Below are positions 16,316 through 26,732 of a stretch of 64,000 nt of DNA, one piece after another. The notes below the pieces were generated by a model. That model was not told where the DNA came from, did no database searches, and saw nothing but the letters and a program-made list of their open reading frames with translations. Position numbers and translations under genes: made by a program. The DNA lies in contig NZ_CP107942.1 in the NCBI RefSeq assembly GCF_036053395.1, positions 6,652,501 through 6,716,500 of the forward strand, in the 5' to 3' direction. Source of the stretch: Actinoplanes sp. NBC_00393. GTDB taxonomy: Bacteria; Actinomycetota; Actinomycetes; Mycobacteriales; Micromonosporaceae. Position 1 is the first letter of the stretch. Each line of letters begins with the position of its first letter.

Positions 16316-18246
16316 CGGGCACCCCCGCGGGTCTGCCGGCCCAGGCTGTCGAAGTCGAAGCGGTAGATGGCGACGTTCGGCCCGTCGTAGATCTTGATCA
16401 GCCAGGGCAGCTGGTCGAACTTGGTGAGCTGCGCCGGGGTGAAGGCGGGCCGGCCGTCGTGCGGGATCGGCTCGTTCGTCTCGAAGTAGATCTTGATGTC
16501 GGGGACCTCGGTGGCCATCCGGCGGTCGACGATCAGGTACTCGAAGCGCCAGCTCCGCAGTTGGTGCAGCAGGCCGGGGGGCATCGGGCGGCCGGGCTGC
16601 GTCAGGTACAGGTCGTAGGCCGGGAACGTGGCCGAGCCGGTGGTCGGTTCCTGCTCGCCGTACGAGCCGAAGATCAGGCCGGTGTAGCGGTCGGCGACCA
16701 GCCGAGCCTCGCGGCCGTGGGTCTGGCGCAGCCAGGTGGCCGCGGCCAGCACCTCGGGGGTCGCGGCGCGGGTGTCCGAGCCGAACACCGGTGGGCCGGG
16801 GAAGCGGTACGACGGGTTCATCCCGGCCGCGTTGTTGCCGACCAGCATCAGGGCGCAGACGGCAAGCAGCACAGCGCCGGTCATGATCGACCGAATCCGG
16901 CCGCGCGCGCGGTTCAGGAATGCGATGATCAACGGGGCGACGGCCACGGCGATGCCGAGGTAGCTGAACGCCCAGGAGCGGCGCGCGCCCTCCGCACCCG
17001 ACGGGGTGAGGATGAGCAGGGTCGCCGGGAAGTACAGGGCGCCGAGCAGCAGCATCGCGGCGGAGGCGGCCCGGGTGAGCGGGTCGGCGTCCCGGCGGCG
17101 CCACCAGAGGACGGCCGCGCCGGCCAGGAAGAGCAGCGCGCAGACCGGGGCGATGAACGCCGCTTTCTGCTCCCACCAGGGCGCCACCGACTGGCTGAAC
17201 AGGGTCCGGCCGCCGGAGTCGCCGCCCGCGAGGCCGCCGAACTGGTCGAGGGCCCGGCCCAGGTACGGGTCCAGGTAGTCACCGGTCCGCGGTGCGACCG
17301 CGCTCATCCAGACCGCCACGACGACCGCCGCGACGCAGGTCAGCGCCCAGGCGGTGCGGGCACCGGCGACGAGCGCGCGGTGGCGGATCGAGAAGACCGT
17401 GCAGGCGAGCGCGAGCAGGGCGAACATGCCGGTCAGCCAGAGCGCGGTCAGGTGGTGGGTGGCGGTGATCGCCACGGCGAGCACCAGGACCAGCGCGACC
17501 CAGCCGGTCCGGACGCCGGTGGCGCCGGCACGGACTGCACGAAGCCCGGCGACCAGGGCCCAGATCAGTACGCCGATCGCGAGCGACTCGTACCCCAGTT
17601 GGGTGTCGAAGAAGAGGAACGAGCTGTTCAGGCTGTAGATGATCGCGGCCGCGGCGCCGACCCTGGGGTCCGGCCAGAGCTGCCCGGCGAGCATTGCGAC
17701 GCCGAGGACGACGAGCACGTGGGCGAGCACCAGGATCAGCAGCGCGGCGTGCCAGACGGTCAGGCCGGTCAGCGCGGCGAGCGAGGCGACGGTCGCGTGC
17801 AACCCGGGGTAGTCGCCGATCACCCGGACGATCGCGTTCTGCTGGAAGAGCAGGCCGTCGAGGAGGATGTCGTGGCTCTGGCCCCAGTGCGCGTACTCGT
17901 CGTGGTACAGCGGTCCGGTCGGGTTCCGGAGGAGTTTCGGCAGGTAGGTGAAGCATCCGTAGCCGATCAGCACGGCCAGGCGCAGTCGGGGGCCGGACGT
18001 ACGGCGTACCGCCCAGAAGGTTGCCGGCAGCGTGAAGATCAGCATGCCCGCCCAGAACCAGGCGAACTGTCCGGCCTCGCCCCACTCGGCCCGCCGGTAT
18101 GCGGTGACCAGGGCGGCCGACCCGGCCGCCGCCGCGGCGGCGAGTGTGAGCGCGCACGCGGCGGCTTCGATTCCGGCCCGCCGAGCCGATCCGGTACGCC
18201 GTGCGGCCACCCGGCCAACGGCAGGCCCGGCCGTCGTGGCTGTCAT
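16312..18246 (-). CDS. Multi-spanning membrane glycosyltransferase-like (GT-C fold) protein
   Basis: 644 residues from the ATG at 18246, chosen because it overlaps the upstream stop (ATGA); a longer upstream reading is shadow of the GT4 gene. About 11-12 membrane helices are followed by a soluble C-terminal region of about 150 residues (from FGSDTRAATPEVLAAATWL). The first outside loop has LYHDEYAHWGQSHD; an acidic DE pair there is the mark of GT-C enzymes using polyprenyl-linked sugars. It may be the polymerase or a lipid-sugar-dependent transferase of the pathway. I cannot assign a named family. Confidence 0.8.
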   Translation of the reverse strand: MTATTAGPAVGRVAARRTGSARRAGIEAAACALTLAAAAAAGSAALVTAYRRAEWGEAGQFAWFWAGMLIFTLPATFWAVRRTSGPRLRLAVLIGYGCFTYLPKLLRNPTGPLYHDEYAHWGQSHDILLDGLLFQQNAIVRVIGDYPGLHATVASLAALTGLTVWHAALLILVLAHVLVVLGVAMLAGQLWPDPRVGAAAAIIYSLNSSFLFFDTQLGYESLAIGVLIWALVAGLRAVRAGATGVRTGWVALVLVLAVAITATHHLTALWLTGMFALLALACTVFSIRHRALVAGARTAWALTCVAAVVVAVWMSAVAPRTGDYLDPYLGRALDQFGGLAGGDSGGRTLFSQSVAPWWEQKAAFIAPVCALLFLAGAAVLWWRRRDADPLTRAASAAMLLLGALYFPATLLILTPSGAEGARRSWAFSYLGIAVAVAPLIIAFLNRARGRIRSIMTGAVLLAVCALMLVGNNAAGMNPSYRFPGPPVFGSDTRAATPEVLAAATWLRQTHGREARLVADRYTGLIFGSYGEQEPTTGSATFPAYDLYLTQPGRPMPPGLLHQLRSWRFEYLIVDRRMATEVPDIKIYFETNEPIPHDGRPAFTPAQLTKFDQLPWLIKIYDGPNVAIYRFDFDSLGRQTRGGAR

Positions 18247-19388
18247 CGACCGCCGGCCCCGGCGACCGAGCCCTCCGGCAGGACCGCCGAAGCCGGTCCC
18301 CGGGGAGGGATCACCGATGCCGGGCGCCCGGTCACCGCGGCGTAGATGTCCCGGGTCGCGCCGACCACGTCGTCCCAGCTGGGCAGCGTGGCGGGACGGG
18401 TCCGCCCGGCGGCCGCCGCCTCGCTCAGGGCCGCGGCCAGGGCCGTCTCGTCGTCCGGGTCGGTGAGCCGCAGCCAGGCGCCGTCCCCGGCCAGCCCGGC
18501 CACCTCGCGATGGGCCGGGATCGGGGCGGCGACCGTCGGCAGGCCGGCCGCCAGTGCGTCGGCCACGGCCATCCCGAAGGCCTCGTGCGCCGAGGCGGAG
18601 ACGGCCGCGGACGCCTGCGCCAGGCAGGCGTCGAAGGCGGCGTCGTCGAGACGGCCGTGGAAGACGACCTGCCCGGCCAGGCCGAGGCGGGCCGCGAGCT
18701 GGCGCCACTGCGCGGCAGCCGGTCCGGTGCCGACCACGTCGAGCCGGTGGTCGGGTCCGAGGTGGGACATCGCCCGGATGACCCGGTCGACCCGCTTGTA
18801 CTGTTCCAGCCGGCCGACGCAGAGGATCCGGCGTACCCGGGACACCGGGGCGGGGACGGAGGGCCGCGGGTCGGTCCCGTTCGGGATGACCACGGCCCGG
18901 TCGCCGACCTCGGGGAAGTCCCGCAGCACCAGGTCACGTTCGGCGGCGGTGACGCAGACGACCGCGCCGGAGCGGGCCATGATGGTCCGCCCGAACGGCC
19001 GGTAGAGCGGGTGCAGCGCGGCCCGGAACCGGCTGTGCCCGGTGCCGTGGTAGTGCGGAGTGAAGACCAGCGGGGCCCGGTTGCCCAGCGCGGCGCAAAG
19101 CGCGACGAGGGCGTGGTAGCTGTGCGCGTGCAGTACGTCGTACTCGTCGGCGTGGGCCCGCAGCCAGCGCCACAGCGGCACGGAGAGCCGGTAGTTGCCG
19201 GCCGGCACGGTGAGCGGGAAGCGGCGTACCAGAACGCCCTCGATCGTCTCCACGGACCGGCCCGCAGCCTGAGTGATCACCTCGACCTCGTCGCCGGCGG
19301 CCGCGAGGCCCGCGACCAGGCGCCGGACGTGGGTCTCCACCCCGCCGATGTCGGGGTGGTACGCGTTGGCGACGACCCCGATCCTCAT
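18243..19388 (-). CDS. Glycosyltransferase family 4 protein
   Basis: 381 residues. The start MRIGVVANAYHPDIGGVETH at 19388 is unmistakable for GT4 and overlaps the upstream GT2 stop; upstream in-frame sequence is shadow. The donor domain begins RRILCVGRLEQYKRVDRVIRAM, and the E-x7-E segment is in SASAHEAFGMAVADALAAGL. Both ends overlap neighbours by 4 bases, so translation is coupled along the operon. Confidence 0.93.
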   Translation of the reverse strand: MRIGVVANAYHPDIGGVETHVRRLVAGLAAAGDEVEVITQAAGRSVETIEGVLVRRFPLTVPAGNYRLSVPLWRWLRAHADEYDVLHAHSYHALVALCAALGNRAPLVFTPHYHGTGHSRFRAALHPLYRPFGRTIMARSGAVVCVTAAERDLVLRDFPEVGDRAVVIPNGTDPRPSVPAPVSRVRRILCVGRLEQYKRVDRVIRAMSHLGPDHRLDVVGTGPAAAQWRQLAARLGLAGQVVFHGRLDDAAFDACLAQASAAVSASAHEAFGMAVADALAAGLPTVAAPIPAHREVAGLAGDGAWLRLTDPDDETALAAALSEAAAAGRTRPATLPSWDDVVGATRDIYAAVTGRPASVIPPRGPASAVLPEGSVAGAGGR

Positions 19389-20218
19389 CGCACCTGCCGT
19401 TCCGCACCCCGCCGTGTCCGGGACCGGCGCGGCTGCCACTCGCGGGCGATGGTGCGCAGCACCCGCAGACCGTCGGTGAAGGCGTTGAGGTTGCTCACCC
19501 CGTGGATCCGGTTGTGCTCGAAGCTCGCCACCTCGACGATGGTCAGCTCGGCCTGCGCGGCCCGCAGGTTCAGCAGGGTCTCGATCTCGAAGCCGTCGCC
19601 CCAGAGCCGCCCGTCGGTGCTGTCCGGCGCCGGTGAGGTGCTGTCCAGGTCGAAGACGTCCAGGTGCCGCGCCCAGAAGGCGTTGTAGCCGTAGCAGAGG
19701 TCGCTGTAGCGGGTGCCGAACAGCGCGTTGACCAGCATGCTCAGGCACTTGTTGCCGGCCCGGCGCAGCCGGGTGATGTCGGCGCTGCCGCCGGCCGGCC
19801 GGAAGCGGGAGCCCTTGGCGAAGTCGGCGCCGGAGCGCAGGGCCTCGACGAAGCTGGGGATCTCGAGCGGGTCGGTGGAGCCGTCCGCGTCGATCATGAC
19901 GATGATGTCGCCGGTCGCCTCGGCGAAGCCGCAGGCCAGCGCGTTGCCCTTGCCGCGGCGGTTCTGCCGGACCACCCGGATGTCCGGGCGCAGCCGGCGG
20001 GCGACGGCCACGGTGTCGTCCGTGGACCCGCCGTCGACCAGCACGATCTCGTCCACCTGGGGCAGTCGCGCGAAGACGTGCGGCAGGTTCTGGGCCTCGT
20101 TCAGCGCCGGGACGATGACGCTGACAGTGGGTTCTTTCGGTCCGGCGGGGACCGGCGGCTCGGCGGTGATCCGCTCAGTGCCGGGCTCACCGGGAAGCAC
20201 GCGGTCGACCGTGGGCAT
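19385..20218 (-). CDS. Glycosyltransferase family 2 protein (dolichyl-phosphate-sugar synthase-like)
   Basis: 277 residues from the ATG at 20218, which has GGAG 6-7 bases upstream; the longer reading to 20323 lacks a good ribosome site. The GT-A signature is complete: VSVIVPALNEAQNLPHVFARL, VDGGSTDDTVAVARRL, and the metal-binding DxD in IVMIDADGSTDP. The RGKGNALACGFAEATGD segment resembles polyprenyl-phosphate glucose/mannose synthases. It may charge the lipid carrier for the membrane GT-C-like protein downstream, which is an inference from order. Confidence 0.92.
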   Translation of the reverse strand: MPTVDRVLPGEPGTERITAEPPVPAGPKEPTVSVIVPALNEAQNLPHVFARLPQVDEIVLVDGGSTDDTVAVARRLRPDIRVVRQNRRGKGNALACGFAEATGDIIVMIDADGSTDPLEIPSFVEALRSGADFAKGSRFRPAGGSADITRLRRAGNKCLSMLVNALFGTRYSDLCYGYNAFWARHLDVFDLDSTSPAPDSTDGRLWGDGFEIETLLNLRAAQAELTIVEVASFEHNRIHGVSNLNAFTDGLRVLRTIAREWQPRRSRTRRGAERQVR

Positions 20219-20326
20219 GTCTGTCTCCGATCGGGCAGGGTCGAGCCGGCCCGGTCCGGGCCGGAGGGAGGGAGAGCAACGGAGGGGTTCAGCTGGCCGG
20301 CGCCGGGGCGGCGGCGCCGGCATCGC

Positions 20327-21091
20327 TCACGACAGCGGCGCGTCGACCGTCCAGTCGTAGATGTCCTGGCGTGCGGTGACTTCACCGGTCGCCGCGGTGA
20401 ACCCGATCCAGCCGTTGCCGGTCCCGGCGCCCTTGGCCAGGTCGACCGTCTGGTCGAGGAGCAGTTCCTCGGTGGCGCCGGCGGTCAGCGACCGGACGTA
20501 CACCTTGAGGTTGTGGCCGTCGGCGTCGTAGCGGACCCGGGCCTGGAAGGGCTTGCCGAAGAGCGGGATCGACGATTCGGCGGTGGCGGAGTGCTTGTCC
20601 GGGTTGCCGCCGAGCACCACGGCGAGGTGGTTGCTGCTCGGGTCCGGGGTGTTCTGGTAGGTGTCGAACTCGACCGCGACGCTCTGCCGGATGCCCCGGT
20701 AGCCGAGGCCACCGCCCCAGCCGCCGAGCGCGCGCGGGCCGGCGCCCTGGGCCAGGAAGGCGACGCCGTCCGCACCCGGCTTGCCGTGGTGCAGGTGCGC
20801 CTTGAAGGACGTCTCGAACGAGTCGGTCAGGTCGACCTGCTGGGTGGACCATGCCGAGCCGGCCTGCTTGTAGCTGCCGTTGGTCAGCTCGATGACCCGG
20901 TTCTCGCCGCGCTCCGAGCTCACCTTGGCGGTGCCGTTCAGGGCCAGCGACTGCGTGTACCCGGCGTCGATCGGCCGGTAGGACAGGGCGTCGCCGTCGG
21001 CCGCGAGGGCGCCTCCGGCGTGCACCCCGGCCAGTATGGAGAGCAGGGCGGAAGCCAGGAGGCCGCCCCGCGCGATTCTGGAGGAACGCAC
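20327..21091 (-). CDS. Secreted L-type (legume-like) lectin-domain protein
   Basis: 254 residues from a GTG at 21091 with GGAG upstream. A signal peptide (GGLLASALLSILAGVHAGGALA) precedes one concanavalin A-like domain: the metal/sugar-site strands HGKPGADGVAFLAQG and VAVEFDTYQNTPDPSSNHLAV are the L-type lectin hallmark. It is the first gene of the polysaccharide operon, 108 bp from the GT2 gene. It may hold the polymer at the surface. Sugar specificity is not predictable here. Confidence 0.85.
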   Translation of the reverse strand: MRSSRIARGGLLASALLSILAGVHAGGALAADGDALSYRPIDAGYTQSLALNGTAKVSSERGENRVIELTNGSYKQAGSAWSTQQVDLTDSFETSFKAHLHHGKPGADGVAFLAQGAGPRALGGWGGGLGYRGIRQSVAVEFDTYQNTPDPSSNHLAVVLGGNPDKHSATAESSIPLFGKPFQARVRYDADGHNLKVYVRSLTAGATEELLLDQTVDLAKGAGTGNGWIGFTAATGEVTARQDIYDWTVDAPLS

Positions 21092-21175
21092 GACATGCTC
21101 CGTTTCAGTGGTTTTGCCCGACTAAGACTCGGCCAAAGGTAGGGCAGACCACGGAGCCGCGTGTGCGAGTCGCGG

Positions 21176-22285
21176 TTATTTACTCCCGACGGTTTCCCGG
21201 ATCCACTGGTGGAACGAGGCGATGTGGTGCTCACTCGGCACCAGAACCCCGCCGGACGCGTACGCCCGGGACGCCATCCCCGGCTGGCACCGCTCGCAGG
21301 CCTCGAAGTCCTGGCGGTTCACCCGGTCGAACAGCTCGACGGACGGGTTCAGGTCGGCGCCGGCGGCGACCACGTCCGGCCGGAACAGCCAGTCGCACTC
21401 GACGATCGTGCGGTCCGCGGCGAGCGGGAACATCCGGTGCAGAATCACGTGATCGGGTACCAGATTGACGAAGACCTGCGGTTTCACGGTGATCGCGTAA
21501 TACCGGCGATCCTGCTGCTCGCTGAGGGTCTCGATGGTGGCCAGGCCGCCGGAACCGTCCACGGTGAACCCGTCGACGTCCGGGCCGAACTCGGCGCCGT
21601 GGCCGACGTAGTACTGGGCGGCGTACCCGCCGGCGAACTCCGGCAGCACGTGCACCAGCTCCGGGTGGATGGTCGAGCAGTGGTAGCACTCCATGAAGTT
21701 CTCGATGATCAGCTTCCAGTTGGCGCGTACGTCGTACCGGATCCGCCGGCCCACCGCGAGTGAGCCGAGCCGGTACCGCTCGATCGAGCCGAGGTCGCCG
21801 AGCCGCTCCACGCAGGCGCCCATCACGTCCCGTTCGAAGGAGGGCGGCTCGTCGGCGAGGCAGACCCAGACGTAGCCAAGCCACTCCCGGACGTGGACCC
21901 TGCGCAGGCCGTATTCGTCGCGGTCCACGTCCGGCATCTTCACCAGGTTGGGCGCCGCCACCAGCCGCCCGTCCAGGTCGTACGCCCACGCGTGGTACAT
22001 GCACCGGAAGGTCCGCTTCACCGCCCCCGACTCCTCCGCGCACAACTGTGCCCCGCGATGCCGGCAGACGTTGAGGAACGCCCGCGCGCCGCCGTCCCGC
22101 CCCCGGGTGACCAGCACGCTCTCCCGCCCGACCGGCACCGTCCGGAACTCGCCGGGCGCCCCGACGTCAGCGCCCCGGACCACGCAGAACCACATCCGTT
22201 CGAAGATCAGCTCCTGCTCACGGGCGAAGAACGCGGGATCGGTGTAGTAGTTGCCGGCGAGCGTGGGCAGCAGCGACGACGTCAT
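21176..22285 (-). CDS. Rieske non-haem iron oxygenase, probable glycine betaine monooxygenase subunit
   Basis: 369 residues. The Rieske 2Fe-2S ligands are in VCRHRGA (Cys74, His76) and CMYHAW (Cys95, His98); the mononuclear iron site is in NFMECYHCSTIHPEL (His202, His207). This is the GbcA/stachydrine demethylase/carnitine oxygenase-like group, which oxidises an N-methyl group of a quaternary amine. Its place after sarcosine and dimethylglycine oxidase genes points to glycine betaine as substrate, giving dimethylglycine and formaldehyde. The reductase partner (GbcB type) is not in the window. GGGAG precedes the ATG; 6 bp separate it from the upstream gene. Confidence 0.9.
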   Translation of the reverse strand: MTSSLLPTLAGNYYTDPAFFAREQELIFERMWFCVVRGADVGAPGEFRTVPVGRESVLVTRGRDGGARAFLNVCRHRGAQLCAEESGAVKRTFRCMYHAWAYDLDGRLVAAPNLVKMPDVDRDEYGLRRVHVREWLGYVWVCLADEPPSFERDVMGACVERLGDLGSIERYRLGSLAVGRRIRYDVRANWKLIIENFMECYHCSTIHPELVHVLPEFAGGYAAQYYVGHGAEFGPDVDGFTVDGSGGLATIETLSEQQDRRYYAITVKPQVFVNLVPDHVILHRMFPLAADRTIVECDWLFRPDVVAAGADLNPSVELFDRVNRQDFEACERCQPGMASRAYASGGVLVPSEHHIASFHQWIRETVGSK

Positions 22286-22291
22286 GGGGCA

Positions 22292-23431
22292 TCACTCCCG
22301 GAAACGGCGGGGATGGAACAGGTCGATCGGGTGGGCGGTGGTCCCGGTGGTCGCCAGGTCGGCCAGGATCTCCCCGACCACCGGTACGAACTTGAATCCG
22401 TGCCCGGAGAACCCGCAGGCCACGGTCACCGCCTCGTGCGCGGGGTGGCGGCTGATCACGAAGTGCTCGTCGGGCGTGGTGCTGTACATGCAGGGCTCGC
22501 CGCGCAGCCACTCGCCCGGCAGATCGGGCAGGATCCGGGCGGCGCCGCGGGCCATCTCGTCGATCTCGTCCGGGTGCACCGCGGTGTCCAGGGCCTCCGG
22601 GGTGGTCTCGGTGCCCCGCCGGAAGAACGCGATCTTCGCCCCGCCGTCCGGGCCGTCGATGGCCGGGAAGCCGTACATCTGGCTGCCCTCGGCCGGTTCC
22701 CAGATGTAGATCGGGTGCCGGTCCGGCTGGAACGCCTCGACGCCGCCGCGCGGCCGGAACCAGTGCTGGACCTGCCTCTCGATCCGGAACGACACGCCCA
22801 GGTCGGCGAGCAGCCGCGGTGCCCACGGACCGGGAGTGATCACCAGCTGCCCGGCGGTGTACTCGCCGGCCGCGGTTCGCACCCGCACCCCGTCCCCGTC
22901 CGGCTCCCAGGACTCCATCGGCTCGTGGAAGCGCAGGTCAGCGCCGTGTTTGCCGGCCAGGTCGAGCTGGGCCAGCACGGTCCGCTCGGGCCGGACGAAC
23001 CCGGCCTTCGCCTCGAAGAGCGCCACCTCGTCCGGGGCCGGCGCCATCGTCGGGAACCGCCGGCGCAGCTCCGCCGCGTCGAGCATCTCGTGCTCCAGGC
23101 CCCACTGCTGAGCACTGGCCAGAGCGCCGGAGACGGTACGCGACTCCGGCCGGCCCACCATCACCCCGCCGGTCAACGTGATCACGTCCCGGCCGGAGTC
23201 CGCCGCCAGCCGGTCGAACAGCTCGTAGGCCCGGAGCAGCAACGGCACGTACTCCGCGCCCTCGAAGTAGGACTGCCGGGTGATCCGCGAGCCGCCGTGG
23301 CTGGCTCCCCGGTCGTGGCCGGGACCGAACCGCTCCAGCCCGAGCACCCGGTGCCCGCGGGCGGCGAGGTGGTGCACGGTGGCACTGCCCATGCCCCCGA
23401 GGCCGACAACGATCACGTCAAATGCGGGCAC
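22292..23431 (-). CDS. Monomeric sarcosine oxidase / N-methyl amino acid oxidase-like flavoprotein
   Basis: 379 residues from the GTG at 23431, which has AAGGAG 6 bases upstream; residues upstream in frame are shadow. The FAD Rossmann motif is [19 protein letters not shown]. The [14 protein letters not shown] segment holds the Cys that covalently carries FAD in monomeric sarcosine oxidase. [19 protein letters not shown] is the second conserved C-terminal block. It likely oxidises sarcosine to glycine, formaldehyde and H2O2, the last demethylation of the betaine route encoded here. Confidence 0.9.
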   Translation of the reverse strand: MPAFDVIVVGLGGMGSATVHHLAARGHRVLGLERFGPGHDRGASHGGSRITRQSYFEGAEYVPLLLRAYELFDRLAADSGRDVITLTGGVMVGRPESRTVSGALASAQQWGLEHEMLDAAELRRRFPTMAPAPDEVALFEAKAGFVRPERTVLAQLDLAGKHGADLRFHEPMESWEPDGDGVRVRTAAGEYTAGQLVITPGPWAPRLLADLGVSFRIERQVQHWFRPRGGVEAFQPDRHPIYIWEPAEGSQMYGFPAIDGPDGGAKIAFFRRGTETTPEALDTAVHPDEIDEMARGAARILPDLPGEWLRGEPCMYSTTPDEHFVISRHPAHEAVTVACGFSGHGFKFVPVVGEILADLATTGTTAHPIDLFHPRRFRE

Positions 23432-23441
23432 GTCGAGCTCC

Positions 23442-25778
23442 TTAGCGCCGGATACGTTCGTGTTTCGGGTCGAACAGCGGCTCGGCCGCCACGGTGGCGA
23501 GCAGCCGCCGGTCGAAGTATCCGATTTCCACCTGTGTACCGGGCACGGCCAGGGCCGCGGGCAGCCAGGCGTACGCGATCGGGCCGCCGACCGTGTAGCC
23601 GTACGCCGCACTCGTCACATGGCCCACCGCGAACCCGCCGGCGTAGACCGGCTCCCGGCCCATCGGCATGTCCCCGGTGTCGGCGACCGTGAGGCAGGTG
23701 AGGCGCCGGTCCGGCGGCGTAGCCGGCCGGGCCTCCGGGCGAACCGCGAAGCCCACCCCGGCCTGGAACGGGTCGTCCTCCGCGGTCATGTCGATCCCCC
23801 AGGCGCGGTAGCCCTTCTCCAGCCGCAGACTGTTGAAGGCGACCCGGCCGGCCGCGATCAGCCCCAGCTCCGGTCCGGCCTCCCAGAGGGTGTCCCAGAG
23901 CCGCAGACCGTACTCGGCCTCGGTGTAGATCTCCCAGCCCAGCTCGCCGACGTAGGACAGCCGCAGCATGGTGACCGGCACCATGCCGAGATGACCCTGC
24001 CGGACCTGGAAGTACTTGAACGCGTCGGCCGAGACGTCGACGTCGGTGAGCGAGGCGACCAGCTCCCGCGCCCGCGGGCCCCACACTCCCAGGCCGCAGG
24101 TGCCGCCGGTGACGTCGCGGACCGAGACCCCGGCGGGCGCGTGCCGCAGCAGCCAGTCCAGGTCGAGCGGGCCGTTCACACCGACCTGGAAGCGGTCCTC
24201 CGCGAGCCGGGCCACGGTGATGTCGCTGCGCACCCCTCCGGCCGGGTCGAGGAGCAGGGTGTAGACCACCGTGCCGACCGGGCGGTCCACGTTGCTGCTG
24301 GTCAGGCCGTTGAGAAAGGAGACCGGCCCGATCACCTCGAGCCGGGTCAGCGGGGTCATGTCGTAGAGCGCGACCCGCCGCCGGGTCAGCCGGGCCTCGG
24401 TCTCGGCGATCGGGGACCAGTGCCGGGCGGACCACTCGTCGCGGGGGCGCAGCTCTTCCGGGGGCGGGTTGGTCGCGTACCAGAGGGGTCTCTCCCAGCC
24501 CATCGCCTCGCCGAACGTCGCGCCCAGCTCGACCTGGCGCGGGTGGAACGGGCTGACCCGCAGGTTGCGCACCGCCGGCGGGTCCAGCGGATGGATGATG
24601 TCGTAGACCTCGACGAAGCTGCGGATCGCGCGTTTGCGCACGTATTGCGGGGCGAGCTGGGCCGGGTCGAACCGATTCAGGTCGCACTCGTGCAGGTCGA
24701 TGCCGGGGCGGCCGTCGACCATCCAGTCGGCCACCGCCTTCGCGGCGCCGGCCGAGTGGGTCACCCAGATCGCCTCGGCCACCCAGAAGCCGCGCAGGTC
24801 ACGGGCCTCGCCGAGCAGCGGGAAGCCGTCCGCGGTGAACGAGAAGACGCCGTTGAAGGCGTCGTCCAGAGCGGTCCCGCGCAGCGCCGGGATCAGCTCC
24901 GCGGCCGCCGCCCAGGACTGCTTGAAGGCCGCCGGGGTGAACGGCAGCATCGACGGGTGCGCGTCGCCGGGGATGTCGGCGAGCTCCACCGGCATCGGTT
25001 CGTGCAGGTAGGAGCCGATGCCCAGCCGGTCGCCGTGGGCCCGGAAGTAGAGGTCGCGGTCCTGGTGCCGCAGGATGGGCAGGTCGTCGGAGGCGCCGGC
25101 CGGGGTGGTCCGGACGTACTGGTGCGCCATCGGCAGCAACGGGATCGGTACGCCGGCGAGCTCGCCGACCGCCGGACCCCAGAAGCCGGCGCAGCTCACC
25201 ACGATGTCCGCAGCGAACGTCTCGTCGCCCGTGCCGACCCCGGTGACGCGGCCTCCATCCGACAACACCTCAGTAACACGGATATTGCCGATGAATTGGG
25301 CTCCGCGCGTGATCGCCCGGCCGGCCTGCATCTCGGCGGCTCGCACAGCTGACGCGAGCCCGTCGGACGGCACGTGCAGCCCGCCCAGGATGACCGATTT
25401 GTCCAGCAAGGGAAACAGCGCGACGCACTCGTCGGCATCAAGGACCGACGACGAGATCCCCCACGACTGCCCGAACCCGAACCGCCGATGCAGCTCAGCC
25501 AGCCGCGCCGCCGAGGTCGCCACCTCCAGACTTCCGACCGCCGCGAAGCACTCCAGCTCGGCGTACTTCTCCACGGTGTACCGGGCGAACCGCGCCAGGG
25601 TCCGCGACGGGTTGGTCTGGAAGACCAGGCCGGGCGCGTGCGAGCTGGAGCCGCCGGTGACGAAGAGCGGCCCCTGCTCCAGCACGGTGATGTCGGTCCA
25701 CCCGCGCCCGGTCAGTTCATCGGCGAGGGCGCAGCCGACCACGCCCGCACCGATGATCACGACCTTCGGTCCGGCCAT
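23442..25778 (-). CDS. Dimethylglycine oxidase-like FAD/folate enzyme
   Basis: 778 residues, close to the known dimethylglycine oxidase length. The N-terminal half (to about 410) is a FAD-binding DAO domain: [21 protein letters not shown], and [15 protein letters not shown], whose His47 matches the FAD-linked His of the Arthrobacter enzyme. The C-terminal half is a GcvT-like folate domain ([57 protein letters not shown]). The first half oxidises dimethylglycine and the iminium product is passed to tetrahydrofolate, giving sarcosine and methylene-THF. The gene lies 10 bp upstream of the sarcosine oxidase start and 3 bp after the binding-protein gene. Confidence 0.93.
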   Translation of the reverse strand: MAGPKVVIIGAGVVGCALADELTGRGWTDITVLEQGPLFVTGGSSSHAPGLVFQTNPSRTLARFARYTVEKYAELECFAAVGSLEVATSAARLAELHRRFGFGQSWGISSSVLDADECVALFPLLDKSVILGGLHVPSDGLASAVRAAEMQAGRAITRGAQFIGNIRVTEVLSDGGRVTGVGTGDETFAADIVVSCAGFWGPAVGELAGVPIPLLPMAHQYVRTTPAGASDDLPILRHQDRDLYFRAHGDRLGIGSYLHEPMPVELADIPGDAHPSMLPFTPAAFKQSWAAAAELIPALRGTALDDAFNGVFSFTADGFPLLGEARDLRGFWVAEAIWVTHSAGAAKAVADWMVDGRPGIDLHECDLNRFDPAQLAPQYVRKRAIRSFVEVYDIIHPLDPPAVRNLRVSPFHPRQVELGATFGEAMGWERPLWYATNPPPEELRPRDEWSARHWSPIAETEARLTRRRVALYDMTPLTRLEVIGPVSFLNGLTSSNVDRPVGTVVYTLLLDPAGGVRSDITVARLAEDRFQVGVNGPLDLDWLLRHAPAGVSVRDVTGGTCGLGVWGPRARELVASLTDVDVSADAFKYFQVRQGHLGMVPVTMLRLSYVGELGWEIYTEAEYGLRLWDTLWEAGPELGLIAAGRVAFNSLRLEKGYRAWGIDMTAEDDPFQAGVGFAVRPEARPATPPDRRLTCLTVADTGDMPMGREPVYAGGFAVGHVTSAAYGYTVGGPIAYAWLPAALAVPGTQVEIGYFDRRLLATVAAEPLFDPKHERIRR

Positions 25779-25781
25779 CGG

Positions 25782-26732
25782 TCAGCTCCCGGCCGGGATC
25801 CACGGCTTCCAGGTGGCCTCGTGCTCGGACACCCACTTCTCGGCGGCCTGCTCCGGCGTCATGCCCTGATTGGTGAGGTAGTCGGAGACCAGGTTCTGGT
25901 CGTCGTTGCTCCATTTGAAGTTCTTGACCAGCTGGTACGCGGCCCCACCGGTGTCCGCGAACTTCTTGCTGACGATCTTGTCCAGGACATAGTCGGGGTA
26001 GTCGCAGGCGACCTTCTTCGGGTCGGCGTCACACCCCGCCTTGTACTCGGGGAGCTTGACCCGGGCGTACTTCTCCTTGGCGAACAGCCACTGCGGCTCG
26101 TAGAAGTAGAAGAGCAGCGGCTTCTTCTGCGCGGTGGCCTGCTGGGCGGCCTTGATCAGGGCGGCCTCGCTGCCGGAGTAGACCACCTTGTAGTTCAGCT
26201 TCAGGTTGGCCACCAGCGCCTCGTCGTTGGTGACGTAGGACGGGTCGCCGTCCAGGAGCTGGCCCTTGCCGCCGGACTCGGAGGTCTTGAACAGGTCGGC
26301 GTACTTGTTGAGGTTGTTCCAGTCGGTGATGTCCGGGTACTGGTCGGCCATCCACTGCGGGACGTACCAGCCGATCACGCCGGTGTTGCCGGTCGGGCCG
26401 GCGTCGACGGCGACCTTCTTCTCCTCGATGTAGGTCTTCTTCAGGTCGTCGTGACCCCAGTTCTCCACGATCGCGTCGACCTCGCCGGTCTCGAAGCCCT
26501 GCCAGGAGATCTCCTCCTTGAGGTTCTTGAGCTCGACGGTGTACCCGAGTTTCTTCTCCAGCAGGTGCTCGATGACCGCGGCGTTCGACTCGTACCCCAC
26601 CCAGGGGTTGACCGCCAGATTGACCGTGCCCTTGCTGCCGGCGCTGGCCGCCGGCTCCCCGTCGCCCGAGCTTGCGCCCTCGCAGCCGGCCGCGAGGAGC
26701 AGGCAGGCAACCGCGATGTAGGAAATCTTCAT
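25782..26732 (-). CDS. Glycine betaine/choline ABC transporter substrate-binding lipoprotein
   Basis: 316 residues from the ATG at 26732. A lipoprotein signal (VACLLLAAGC) puts the mature Cys at 17. The OpuAC-like fold follows: VNLAVNPWVGYESNAAVIEHLL, the Trp-rich stretch VENWGHDDLKK, and FYFYEPQWLFAKEKY; the aromatic residues are the kind that form the cage for a quaternary ammonium. ATG and the upstream permease stop overlap by one base (TGATG), so it is coupled to the transporter genes. Confidence 0.93.
   Translation of the reverse strand: MKISYIAVACLLLAAGCEGASSGDGEPAASAGSKGTVNLAVNPWVGYESNAAVIEHLLEKKLGYTVELKNLKEEISWQGFETGEVDAIVENWGHDDLKKTYIEEKKVAVDAGPTGNTGVIGWYVPQWMADQYPDITDWNNLNKYADLFKTSESGGKGQLLDGDPSYVTNDEALVANLKLNYKVVYSGSEAALIKAAQQATAQKKPLLFYFYEPQWLFAKEKYARVKLPEYKAGCDADPKKVACDYPDYVLDKIVSKKFADTGGAAYQLVKNFKWSNDDQNLVSDYLTNQGMTPEQAAEKWVSEHEATWKPWIPAGS

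Noticed and set aside
23413..24687. 424-codon minus strand frame overlapping dimethylglycine oxidase
   Set aside because: Second frame of the same strand without motifs; the FAD/folate protein in the other frame is complete.
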